Assembly: GCA_030038835.1 (NCBI GenBank)
Contig: JASHQZ010000139.1
Coordinates: forward strand, 1 to 35,481
Direction: 5' to 3'
Length of the DNA stretch: 35,481 nucleotides
Origin: a candidate division FCPU426 bacterium
GTDB lineage: Bacteria > Oederibacteriota > Muellerivitia > Muellerivitales > Muellerivitaceae
How positions within the stretch are numbered: the stretch's first letter is position 1; every line of letters begins with the position of its first letter. The translations under genes were made by a program, and so were the position numbers. Shown here piece by piece: positions 19,668-27,508 of this stretch. Under the pieces are notes generated by a model that was not told the origin of the DNA, searched no databases, and saw only the letters and a program-made list of their open reading frames with translations.

Positions 19668-20189
19668 ATGCCAGTTCAAGTGGGACAAAAGGCCCCGGAT
19701 TTCCAGGGCCAAGCGGTAATGCCAAACGGGGAATTCAAGGAAGTAAAGCTCTCCGACTTCAAGGGGAAGTGGGTGGTCTTGTTCTTCTATCCCTTGGACT
19801 TCACCTTCGTCTGCCCGACGGAGATCAAGGCCTTCAACGAGAAGTTCGACGAGTTCAAGAAAATGGGCGCCGAGATTATCACGGCCTCGACCGACAGCGT
19901 GTATAGCCACAAAGCCTGGCAGGAGAACGGATTGGGCAAGCTCAAGTTCGCCCACTTGGCGGACACAGCCCACCATATTTCCCGCGCCTACGGCGTTTTG
20001 ATCGAGGACAAGGGAATCGCCTTGCGCGGGACCTTCATCATCGATCCCGAGGGAAACTTGAAGCACGCCACCGTGAATGACACCGCGGTCGGGCGCAATG
20101 TGGAGGAAACCATCCGCACCTTGGCGGCCTTCGAGACCGGCAAGCTAACCGGCTGCGGCTGGACCCCGGGGCAGAAGACGCTCAATTGA
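19668..20189 (+). CDS. ahpC: 2-Cys peroxiredoxin (AhpC/Prx1 type)
   Basis: FFYPLDFTFVCPTEI peroxidatic motif; C-terminal GCGWTPGQKTL resolving Cys; RBS AAGGAGGAAG. Confidence 0.93.
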   Translation: MPVQVGQKAPDFQGQAVMPNGEFKEVKLSDFKGKWVVLFFYPLDFTFVCPTEIKAFNEKFDEFKKMGAEIITASTDSVYSHKAWQENGLGKLKFAHLADTAHHISRAYGVLIEDKGIALRGTFIIDPEGNLKHATVNDTAVGRNVEETIRTLAAFETGKLTGCGWTPGQKTLN

Positions 20190-20320
20190 CGGAATCATCC
20201 AAGGGGTGAAGAAGAGATTCCGTCATCCCGAGGAGCTAAACCGATAGGTTTAGTTGGCGACAGGCCTGTGGCAAGTTGGCCTGTAGAGCCAAGTGTGGTT
20301 GGCCGCAGGCCAACCGGGAT
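20188..20320. repeat. Multi-hairpin intergenic palindromic element
   Basis: GACGGAATC/GATTCCGTC; ATCCCG/CGGGAT enclosing CTAAACC-GATA-GGTTTAG (20236-20253) and GGTTGGCC-GCA-GGCCAACC (20297-20315). Confidence 0.75.
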
Positions 20321-20332
20321 AACAGGTTTTAA

Positions 20333-20361
20333 GGGAGGCGGGTTCCCGCCTCCCTTTTTTT
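20333..20361 (+). terminator. Intrinsic terminator between ahpC and the convergent crtC-like gene
   Basis: GGGAGGCGGG-TT-CCCGCCTCCC-TTTTTTT. Confidence 0.85.
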
Positions 20362-21520
20362 ATTCAACGGGCCTTGTGGTGGAAACATCACCTGAGGTCG
20401 GGGGTGGGCCTATGCCCCCCTCACTCGGCTCCACTATCAGACTCTTGCCCTTCAACATGGGGAAAAAGAACCGGCTGGAAAGGCGAGGGGTATAAAGATA
20501 ACTCGAAAGACCCCGAGTTTTCAGACTTTCCCCGGCAGACGTCCATTGAACGTTATCCTCAAAAATCAGGCTCACCGGACCATCGCATAACGTTTGATGA
20601 TGTTCCACGCTGAAATCGGAATTATCGGGAGATTCCAGCCTCTTGGGGTAGGGAAGCCAAAAGAAATTGCGATTGTTTTTGGAGGGTTTGAATTCCGTTT
20701 TCGCCATCCGAATCCCGTCTTTGCTGGCCGTTAAAAGGAATCCCTCCGTCGGTTCTTCGGCTTCCACGGGTGTTTGGATCGAATAAACCAGCGTCTGATC
20801 CTCCGCAAAGGCCCTCCCCCAATGCCAGGCTTTGACGAAACGGTCCAATGGGACTGTACCCACATGGTGGTCGTGGTAACCCTTGCCCACAAAGGCCACT
20901 TCTTTTTGGGACTCCCCTTCGCGGTTTACCCATTGGAAAGTCCCTTCCACATGGCATAGGGGCGCGGCCAAGATCCAAGTGTGAGTTGAAGGGTTTTCCG
21001 GTTGGGGAAGCGCGGGCCATTGCGTCAAAAGGGGGGCAAAAAAGAGCCGGGCCCGGACGGTCGCCCTGTCGAGGGGAGCCTGGGCCGTCAATACATAGGA
21101 GGGCGGGTCACCCCTTGGGTCCCAATTGAAACGATTGGGGCCCAAAAGGACAGCGCCGTGCTTGTCGGAGGCCTTCAAGGATTTTTGGGAGAATTCCTGG
21201 AGGCTTTCCAACGCCATGTTTCCCCTATGGAATAGCCGGAACGAAACGCCACAATAGTCCAACGGATTTGGCGGGCCCATTGCGGGCGTATCCCGCGCTT
21301 CGGAATTCTGGGAAGGATCCAACAGTGGTGATTTCGTTTTTTTCCAATAGATTTTCAGGCTATCTTGGTAATAGGCGGAAAAAAGGTTCCCCGCGTAGAA
21401 TTGGATGGAAAAAGAGTAACCGGATGAATCGTCCGTTCCGTCGAAATGCCACCATTCATAGGCCCCCGGCGACTTCTGGGGCCGGTGGAAATCCTGGTCG
21501 ATACCCGCTACGAGGTTCAT
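20360..21520 (-). CDS. CrtC/AttH-family protein (carotenoid 1,2-hydratase-like)
   Basis: YEWWHFDG N-terminal motif and GYHDHHVGTVPLDRFVKAWHWGR, resembling the GYHDH.WG motif of CrtC. Confidence 0.75.
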   Translation of the reverse strand: MNLVAGIDQDFHRPQKSPGAYEWWHFDGTDDSSGYSFSIQFYAGNLFSAYYQDSLKIYWKKTKSPLLDPSQNSEARDTPAMGPPNPLDYCGVSFRLFHRGNMALESLQEFSQKSLKASDKHGAVLLGPNRFNWDPRGDPPSYVLTAQAPLDRATVRARLFFAPLLTQWPALPQPENPSTHTWILAAPLCHVEGTFQWVNREGESQKEVAFVGKGYHDHHVGTVPLDRFVKAWHWGRAFAEDQTLVYSIQTPVEAEEPTEGFLLTASKDGIRMAKTEFKPSKNNRNFFWLPYPKRLESPDNSDFSVEHHQTLCDGPVSLIFEDNVQWTSAGESLKTRGLSSYLYTPRLSSRFFFPMLKGKSLIVEPSEGGIGPPPTSGDVSTTRPVE

Positions 21521-22723
21521 GTGGTTTTACTCGCTGCCTATTGGTGGTTCATGGCCGGCTGGCTTGTTTTCTGCGCCTGGGACAATACCCGACTTTTCCA
21601 AAAGCCCGGCCCGCCCAATCCCAGGCGGAAAAAATGGCCCAGGGTTTCCGTCCTCATCCCGGCGCGCAACGAAGAAAGCCGGATCCGTCCTTGTCTGGAA
21701 AGCCTGTTGAAGCAGGATTATCCCGACTTTGAAGTCCTGGTGCTCGATGACCGGTCCACGGACGGCACGTTTAATTTAGTGAAGGAGTTGGCCAAACACA
21801 ACCCTTCGATGCGCGGAGTCTACCCTGAGCACCCGAAGGGAGTCGAACGGGCTTACTCAGGGCGGGCTCCCCAATTGAAAATTCTAAAAGGAAAGGAACT
21901 GCCGGAGGGTTGGGTGGGTAAGCCCTGGGCCTGTTGGCAACTTTCCCAAAAAGCCGGCGGCGAATGGTTTTTCTTTACGGACGCGGATACCTGGCATAGC
22001 CCGCAGATGCTCCAACGCACAGTCCAAATGGCGGAAGGAAGAAAAGCGGACGTCCTGACCCTCTTCACCCGGCAAATCACGGAAACCTGGATGGAGGCTC
22101 TGGTCGTTCCCGTGATGGCCTACACCCTCCTGGCCTTTTTACCCGCAAGGTGGGGCCTCCGAAAGGAAAGCCGTTTCAGCCGGTTCGCGGGCGTCAGCGG
22201 GCAATTTGTTTTCATCCGCCGGAAGGTTTACCGGGCTTTGGAGGGCCACTCGGTGGTGAAGAACGAAATCGTGGAGGATTTGAATTTTGGCAAACAGGCG
22301 GTCCGGAAGGGTTTCCGGCTGGTCTATGGAGACGGATCGGATTTTTCCTTTTGCCGCATGTACACCAACGCGGGAGAGGTATGGCAGGGGTTTTCCAAGA
22401 ACTTCTTCCCGGCTGTCGGTTTTCACCCGCTTTATTTTTTGAACGCCCAGGTGGTCTTGATCCTTGACGGGATTTTGCCTTTCATGGCAGTGGGTATGGG
22501 CCCCTCTTCTCCGTTGTTTTGGCCCGGCTTCGCGCTGGCGTCCATATCTCTGGGAATCCGATGGCTTCAGGCGGTTCGGTATGGCTTTCATAAAGGATCG
22601 GTATTCTTCCATCCCTTGGGTTGCCTGCTCTTCGCTTTGATCGGGGTCAATTCGATGCGCTGGTACCGGTGGAGGGGCCACGGCCATTGGAAGGGAAGAG
22701 AATTGTCCGTGAAGCCCGTTTGA
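21521..22723 (+). CDS. GT2-family membrane glycosyltransferase
   Basis: VSVLIPARNEESRIRPCLESLLKQDYPDFEVLVLDDRSTDGT; FFTDADTWH; NEIVEDLNFGKQAVRKGFR; C-terminal TM segments; GTG 21521 preferred because it precedes a TM segment and follows GAGG. Confidence 0.88.
   Translation: MVLLAAYWWFMAGWLVFCAWDNTRLFQKPGPPNPRRKKWPRVSVLIPARNEESRIRPCLESLLKQDYPDFEVLVLDDRSTDGTFNLVKELAKHNPSMRGVYPEHPKGVERAYSGRAPQLKILKGKELPEGWVGKPWACWQLSQKAGGEWFFFTDADTWHSPQMLQRTVQMAEGRKADVLTLFTRQITETWMEALVVPVMAYTLLAFLPARWGLRKESRFSRFAGVSGQFVFIRRKVYRALEGHSVVKNEIVEDLNFGKQAVRKGFRLVYGDGSDFSFCRMYTNAGEVWQGFSKNFFPAVGFHPLYFLNAQVVLILDGILPFMAVGMGPSSPLFWPGFALASISLGIRWLQAVRYGFHKGSVFFHPLGCLLFALIGVNSMRWYRWRGHGHWKGRELSVKPV
21823..21862. repeat. 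Palindromic repeat embedded in frame within the GT2 gene
   Basis: CCCTGAG...CTCAGGG termini around CACCCGAAGGGAGTCGAACGGGCTTA; encodes the extra peptide YPEHPKGVERAYSGRA. Confidence 0.65.
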
Positions 22724-22730
22724 TTTTGGA

Positions 22731-23189
22731 TTAAGACTTGGGAGGGGCTGACGGCGGGTTCTGCTTTTTCTTGGCGATTTCCTGCTGGACTAGGGCGATC
22801 CATTCCTTGACGTCTTTCTTCGGCTGGGGTGGCGTTGGAACCAGGGGCCGGGAAGATAGGTTATTCGGGCTTAAAAGGCTGGGGCCGCCCGTTTTGATCT
22901 TTTCCTTGGTTTTGTCCACGTAGGTTTTTTGGAGATCGTCTAAAACTTCCCTTAAAACTTTCTTTTCCTCCACGTTGAGATTACCGGAGGTTTTCTTGAT
23001 AAGGGATGAAATCATGTTGATGGTGATCCGCGCACGAGGGAGGTTCACGTCCTTGTCGTGGTAATAGGGATGTACCAACTCGCCCAGGTCGATCTTGGCC
23101 GAGGAAGCCAGCATGAGGACGAGGTCGATGAAGTAATAATCGGTGGTGCCCCAATCCCGGTTATCCTTGTAATTTTGAGGATCGGCCAT
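22731..23189 (-). CDS. DUF1844-like protein
   Basis: FIDLVLMLASSAKIDLGEL... NLPRARITINMISSLIKKTSGNLNVEEKKVLREVLDDLQKTYV. Confidence 0.8.
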   Translation of the reverse strand: MADPQNYKDNRDWGTTDYYFIDLVLMLASSAKIDLGELVHPYYHDKDVNLPRARITINMISSLIKKTSGNLNVEEKKVLREVLDDLQKTYVDKTKEKIKTGGPSLLSPNNLSSRPLVPTPPQPKKDVKEWIALVQQEIAKKKQNPPSAPPKS

Positions 23190-23206
23190 ACCTTATCCCA
23201 AAGGCG

Positions 23207-23278
23207 AATTATGAATTAATGTCAATTTAAGGTGGAAAAATATCGAAAATTTACCATCATTTCTAATTCCTCATTATT
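23207..23278. repeat. Heptad repeat element (AATTATG flavour), two opposed arms
   Basis: Plus arm AATTATG-AATTAAT-GTCAATT (207-227); minus arm AATAATG-AGGAATT-AGAAATG (278 down to 258). Confidence 0.65.
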
Positions 23279-23292
23279 ACCTAAATTGAGTT

Positions 23293-23976
23293 TCAGTCCT
23301 TTTCGCCGCTGACCATTCGTACTGCACGGATCCAGGCGTCCCATTCCTTGCCCAGGGACTCTTGGGATCGATGATAGTCCTGCTTTTCCAGAAATTCATT
23401 TAAATCTTTTATCAGCCGTTTTAAGGCTTTTTCACCCGCCTCCCTCAAGGTTTTGCGCGCGGAAGCATTCATTTTTTGTCCCAACGCCTTTTCCAAATGA
23501 GGAAGGCAAAGGATGCCCTTTTCGGAAAAGGCGCCGCGGAGTTTGTCCGATTCCGACCAACAGCGGACGAACTCGCGAACCGCCGTGAGGTCCCGAACCT
23601 TTTCGGATTCGCAAAGGGGGCATTCCGCGGCCTTTCTGGATTGCCAAAAGCGGCGGGTTTTTGGGGGAAGCTCCTGGAGCCATTTATCCATCAGGCTGTT
23701 GTAAATCACAGCCATTCCCAGCGCTTGCCGTTGATGGACTCCTTGCCAGGCGTGGCGCCGGCAGAACCCCTTGGAATGGAAAAGTTTTTCACGGGTGGCG
23801 GGGTCGTTAACGCTTTCATCCAAGAGGGATTTCAGGTGCTCGTAAATGTAGGCGCGAACCAGGAAGCAAAGGGGACACCGATCGGGCTGGAGAACCTCGA
23901 GGAGTTGGTCAGGGTCCGCGAAGGAAGGATTGCCACCCGAAGTTAGGAAATTCAATACAAGTCCTCCTTCGCTCAA
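23293..23976 (-). CDS. DUF6062-like cysteine-rich protein
   Basis: CPLC...CRRHAW...CPLC...CLPHLEKAL pattern; N-terminal start uncertain because the 5' end overlaps a palindromic repeat. Confidence 0.7.
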   Translation of the reverse strand: MSEGGLVLNFLTSGGNPSFADPDQLLEVLQPDRCPLCFLVRAYIYEHLKSLLDESVNDPATREKLFHSKGFCRRHAWQGVHQRQALGMAVIYNSLMDKWLQELPPKTRRFWQSRKAAECPLCESEKVRDLTAVREFVRCWSESDKLRGAFSEKGILCLPHLEKALGQKMNASARKTLREAGEKALKRLIKDLNEFLEKQDYHRSQESLGKEWDAWIRAVRMVSGEKD

Positions 23977-24032
23977 GCTACGGAGGACATCCCTCGTTCT
24001 TTAATCGAGACTTTAAGGAAACGAAGGATGGC
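23961..24032 (+). repeat. Palindromic repeat copy A (GTCCTCC family plus second hairpin)
   Basis: GTCCTCC-TTC-GCT-CA-AGC-TAC-GGAGGAC followed by CATCCCTCGTTCTTTAA...TTTAAGGAAACGAAGGATGGC. Confidence 0.8.
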
Positions 24033-24057
24033 ATGAACGGCCACGGCGCGGCATCAA

Positions 24058-24612
24058 TCAGAATATTTTTTTGGACCAAATGGAGGGCTCGGAGCCAGCC
24101 TCGTCCTCGATCCGGTCCATTACGCCCGTGAACCCGCTGACCGGCGAAAGTCCACCGGTAGGCGGGGCGGGTTGCGTGGGGCCCTGGTTTTCCTTGTTCT
24201 TGGTCCAGAAATACCAACCGATACCTCCTAGGACCAGCGCCACCAGGATCCATAAAAGCCAGTGGGAAGCAACCGGCCTTTTAACCGGCGCGGGGCTTTC
24301 CATGGCGGGGGTTGGATTTGTCGCAACCAACGGCGTGGGAACGGGTGTCGCGACGCCTTCAGCGGTAACCGGCGTCGTAGTGATGGACGTGGTGGACTTT
24401 GGGCCCTTGGTGCGGTGGATCTTTTCCACGTAACTGCGCGCGGGCGATTCACCGTTGGAAACAGGGGTTGTTTCCGGATTCAAGACGGTTTCGGGGGGAT
24501 TTTCGGTTTTAACGTTGTTTTTGTTACCGCAGGCGGGCAGGAGGGCAACAGCGCCGCCCAAGAGAACCAGGAAAAGCCAGCTTCGTGTTAAGGTGTTCAA
24601 AGGTGTCTCCAC
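24058..24612 (-). CDS. Proline/threonine-rich lipoprotein with an internal TM segment
   Basis: Lipobox-like LLPAC after a hydrophobic signal; second hydrophobic span LLWILVALVLGGIGWYFW. Confidence 0.6.
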   Translation of the reverse strand: METPLNTLTRSWLFLVLLGGAVALLPACGNKNNVKTENPPETVLNPETTPVSNGESPARSYVEKIHRTKGPKSTTSITTTPVTAEGVATPVPTPLVATNPTPAMESPAPVKRPVASHWLLWILVALVLGGIGWYFWTKNKENQGPTQPAPPTGGLSPVSGFTGVMDRIEDEAGSEPSIWSKKIF

Positions 24613-24779
24613 GTTTATAAGCTTTTACCTATTTTACCTAAGCCAAGGGTCCTTGAATAGGGAAAGAAGTCAAAAAAGCTGTGGAACACAACAAAAAGCG
24701 CAGTTTGAGGAGGCATTACCAGAGGTAGAGGTTTGGATGTCGAAGGGATACTAAATACATGGCTCACCACCCGAAGATG

Positions 24780-24793
24780 GATAATTCATAACT
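24780..24793 (-). repeat. Short heptad remnant
   Basis: Minus strand AGTTATG-AATTATC in 7-nt register. Confidence 0.4.
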
Positions 24794-24804
24794 GTCCCCC
24801 TAAC

Positions 24805-24873
24805 GTCCTAGGCTTCGGAGGACACCCTATGTCTCCTTAAATCATGTGTTGTTTTAAGGAAGCGTAGGATGGC
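24805..24873 (+). repeat. Palindromic repeat copy B, adjacent to tRNA-Ser(GCT)
   Basis: GTCCTAGGCTTCGGAGGACACCC...CTCCTTAAA...TTTAAGGAAGCGTAGGATGGC, aligns along its length with copy A. Confidence 0.75.
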
Positions 24874-24962
24874 GGAGAGGGAGGGATTCGAACCCTCGAG
24901 AGGGCTTTTGACCCTCCAACGGTTTAGCAAACCGTCGCCTTAAGCCGCTCGGCCACCTCTCC
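24873..24962 (-). tRNA. tRNA-Ser(GCT)
   Basis: GGAGAGG/CCTCTCC acceptor, ACGGT-TTGCTAA-ACCGT anticodon arm, long variable arm, GGTTCGAATCC T-arm. Confidence 0.95.
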
Positions 24963-25112
24963 ACGGGCTTAAATGAAAAAGTTAGGTTGAAAACAGCAAA
25001 GGCAAAAGAAAACAGAAAGAACAAGCCCGGAAATCCCGCTCCCTTCGTTGAACCTTCGGGAGACCTCCTAGCTCTATTCGACTTCGGGGGCCGGCTCTTT
25101 TCCAAGTGGCCA

Positions 25113-25143
25113 GCCACCCGAAGCTCGAAGAGCGGAGGGTGGC
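25113..25143. repeat. Palindromic repeat copy C abutting the tRNA-Ser(TGA) 3' end
   Basis: GCCACCC-GAA-GCTC-GAA-GAGC-GGA-GGGTGGC; same architecture as copy A. Confidence 0.65.
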
Positions 25144-25226
25144 GGAGGGTGCAGGACTCGAACCTGCAAGGGGTTTCCCCCGGTGGATTTCAAGTCCACT
25201 GCCTTACCAATTAGGACTAACCCTCC
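25143..25226 (-). tRNA. tRNA-Ser(TGA)
   Basis: GGAGGGT/ACCCTCC acceptor, GTGGA-CTTGAAA-TCCAC anticodon arm, GGGG-AAA-CCCC variable arm, GCAGG-TTCGAGT-CCTGC T-arm. Confidence 0.95.
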
Positions 25227-25333
25227 GACTGCCCCAATTGTACCCGGCCGAGGCCGGTCAAGTCAGGGGGCATATTGTACCCAAAAACCAGGATGGGACA
25301 ACTTATTCCAGGTAGCCCTTTGGTTCCATGGAC

Positions 25334-26197
25334 TCAATGCTCAAGAATCAAAATCCGGTTCCCACCCGCGTCATCCTTGCCGAAGGATCGTTTCAGGCCC
25401 TGGCCCTTGAAAAAGGAGCTGACCCTCCGCGCCCGGCTAGGATCCAGCTCCATCAAAGCAGCCCCACCGGGCGCCAACTTTTTTTGAAGGATGCGGGCCA
25501 TGGTCCGGTAGGGGTCCAGCCCGGTTTTTCCACCGAAGACAGCCACAGGTGGTTCAAAACCCGTGATTTCCCGGTTCAGGAGATCCCTCTCGAACCGGGC
25601 AATGTAAGGCGGGTTGCACAAGATGACCTGGAACTGGCCGGGATCCCGCTTGGTCAATGCCGAAAACCAGCTCCCCCGGCGCCACTCCACTGCGCCCGCG
25701 CCCAACAGACGGCGGGCATTGGCCTGGGCGACCACCAGGGCCTTTTTCGAGATATCCACGGCCCAAACCCGGCAGGGTAGGTATTTGGCGATGGTGATGG
25801 CGATGTTCCCGCACCCCGTCCCCAAATCCAAAACCAGGCGCCTTTCCTCGGGGATTTTCGCCAGCATGTCCAGCGCTATTTCCACCAATTGGCCTGTCTC
25901 CGGCCGGGGCCTCAGGACCGCGGCGGAGACCCTGAAGGGAAGGCCGAAAAAGAAAGCCTCACCGAGGATATGCTCCAAGGGTTCGTGCTTCATCCGGCGC
26001 TGGATATAGCCGCGGATTCTTTTAAGCTTGCCGCCTTTCAACACCCTGCCGAAGTGAAGATGGAGGTTCAGGGGATCGACGCCCAAGCCGAAGGCGGTCA
26101 GGCACATGGCGCTATAACGGGGGTGGAGGACCTGGTTTTGCCTTAAAAGGGGCACGGCCCATTGAATCACCCTGAGGGGAGTCCAAGTTTTTTTCAT
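25334..26197 (-). CDS. prmC: Peptide chain release factor N5-glutamine methyltransferase
   Basis: RRMKHEPLEHILGEAFFFGLPF, PRPETGQLVE, VLDLGTGCGNIAI, CNPPYI motifs. Confidence 0.93.
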   Translation of the reverse strand: MKKTWTPLRVIQWAVPLLRQNQVLHPRYSAMCLTAFGLGVDPLNLHLHFGRVLKGGKLKRIRGYIQRRMKHEPLEHILGEAFFFGLPFRVSAAVLRPRPETGQLVEIALDMLAKIPEERRLVLDLGTGCGNIAITIAKYLPCRVWAVDISKKALVVAQANARRLLGAGAVEWRRGSWFSALTKRDPGQFQVILCNPPYIARFERDLLNREITGFEPPVAVFGGKTGLDPYRTMARILQKKLAPGGAALMELDPSRARRVSSFFKGQGLKRSFGKDDAGGNRILILEH

Positions 26198-26360
26198 TTT
26201 TGGCCAATCTTTTCCGGAATGAATGGGATTATAAGTTCAACCGCCCTTACCCGAAAACGGAATAGACCTCTTTTCAAGAAAGTTTCCGAGGAATTCACCG
26301 AGATAACCTTGACCCATGAGGGCCTCCTGAACCAGGATTGGCTCAACTAAGGAGGGGTTC

Positions 26361-26750
26361 ATGTTGACCATCGAGCAAAAAGTACGGTTTGAGGCCACAC
26401 CCAAGGAACTCTACGACATCTTTCTGGATTCCAAGAAGCACACCGAGGCCACGGGAGGCAAGGCCACGGCCAGCGGCAAGGTGGGCGGGTCCTTCAAGGC
26501 CTGGGATGGCTACCACTGGGGCAAGAACCTGATGCTGGTGCCCGGCCGACTGATCGCGCAGACTTGGCGCAACTTGGACTTCAAAAAAGACGAAACCGAT
26601 TCACTGCTCCTGCTTTCCTTCGATAAAAAAGGCAGGGGAGCCGAATTGACCATGGTCCATGCCATGTTGCCGGACCGCATGGGAGACCTGGCCCAGGGCT
26701 GGCGGGATTATTATTGGAAGCCGTTTAAGAAATACCTGGCGAAAAAGTAG
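26361..26750 (+). CDS. SRPBCC / AHSA1-like domain protein
   Basis: RFEATPKELYDIFLDSKKHTEATGGKA... WRDYYWKPFKKYL pattern. Confidence 0.85.
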   Translation: MLTIEQKVRFEATPKELYDIFLDSKKHTEATGGKATASGKVGGSFKAWDGYHWGKNLMLVPGRLIAQTWRNLDFKKDETDSLLLLSFDKKGRGAELTMVHAMLPDRMGDLAQGWRDYYWKPFKKYLAKK

Positions 26751-26825
26751 TCAAAAACTTCCCTGATTGAAAAAGGCACGGATTTTTCCGCGCGCCTTTT
26801 CATTTTCGGCGTTTATCATAAGCCC

Positions 26826-27284
26826 GTGCCCCATCTCCACGAAAAAATCGACTTCACCGTTTCCATTTTCATCGTGAAGGACCGGAAGGTCCTCTTCATC
26901 TTCCACAAGCAATTGAACCGCTGGCTTCCCATCGGGGGACATATTGAGTTGGATGAAAACCCGGAGCAGGCGGCTTTGCGGGAGGCCAAGGAAGAAAGTG
27001 GCCTGGACGTGGAATTGGTAGGGGAAAAACCTCCCCTCAAGCCTGAGCCGGGGTTTGTGCCCCTCCTCCAGCCTTCCTATATGGATATCCACCTGATCAA
27101 GGAACCCCATTGGCATATAGGAATGGTCTATTTCGCCAGGGTGAAATCCGGCGCAGTCCGGTTGAACGCCGAGGAGCACAAGGACATCCAATGGTTGGGT
27201 GAGAAGAACCTGGAAGACCCCAAATGGAATCTTTACGAGAACTTGAAGTTTTACGCCCGAAAGGCGCTGGAAAAGATTGAGTAA
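26826..27284 (+). CDS. NUDIX hydrolase
   Basis: Nudix box GGHIELDENPEQAALREAKEESGLD; GTG start. Confidence 0.92.
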   Translation: MPHLHEKIDFTVSIFIVKDRKVLFIFHKQLNRWLPIGGHIELDENPEQAALREAKEESGLDVELVGEKPPLKPEPGFVPLLQPSYMDIHLIKEPHWHIGMVYFARVKSGAVRLNAEEHKDIQWLGEKNLEDPKWNLYENLKFYARKALEKIE

Positions 27285-27304
27285 TTGGCTGGTGGAGGTG
27301 CCAT

Positions 27305-27335
27305 TGCGGGGGCAGGATCCCGATCCCCGCATTTT
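27305..27335 (+). terminator. Candidate intrinsic terminator of the NUDIX gene
   Basis: TGCGGGG...CCCCGCA followed by TTTTC. Confidence 0.5.
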
Positions 27336-27508
27336 CTAATAAGAAATCTTAATAAGGAATGTGGGAGTTATCCCATTCTCCTTATCTAAACTTTCAAGGA
27401 GAAATGGGGCTAGGGAAACGGTTCCACATGAAGTAATCCTCGTTGAAATAAGTCCTTTCCAAAGGAAATCATTTTGGTACTGAGGTTGCTTCGTCGTAAT
27501 GACGGCGA

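Noticed and set aside
24854-25117. 87-aa minus-strand ORF (ERWPSGLRRRFAKPLEGQKPSRGFESLPLRHPTLP)
   Set aside because: Translation of the tRNA-Ser(GCT) gene; a well-known spurious ORF type.
25133-25150. Direct repeat GCGGAGGGTG-GCGGAGGGTG at the tRNA-Ser(TGA) 3' end as an att site
   Set aside because: Too short, no integrase nearby, and better explained by palindromic repeat copy C abutting the tRNA.
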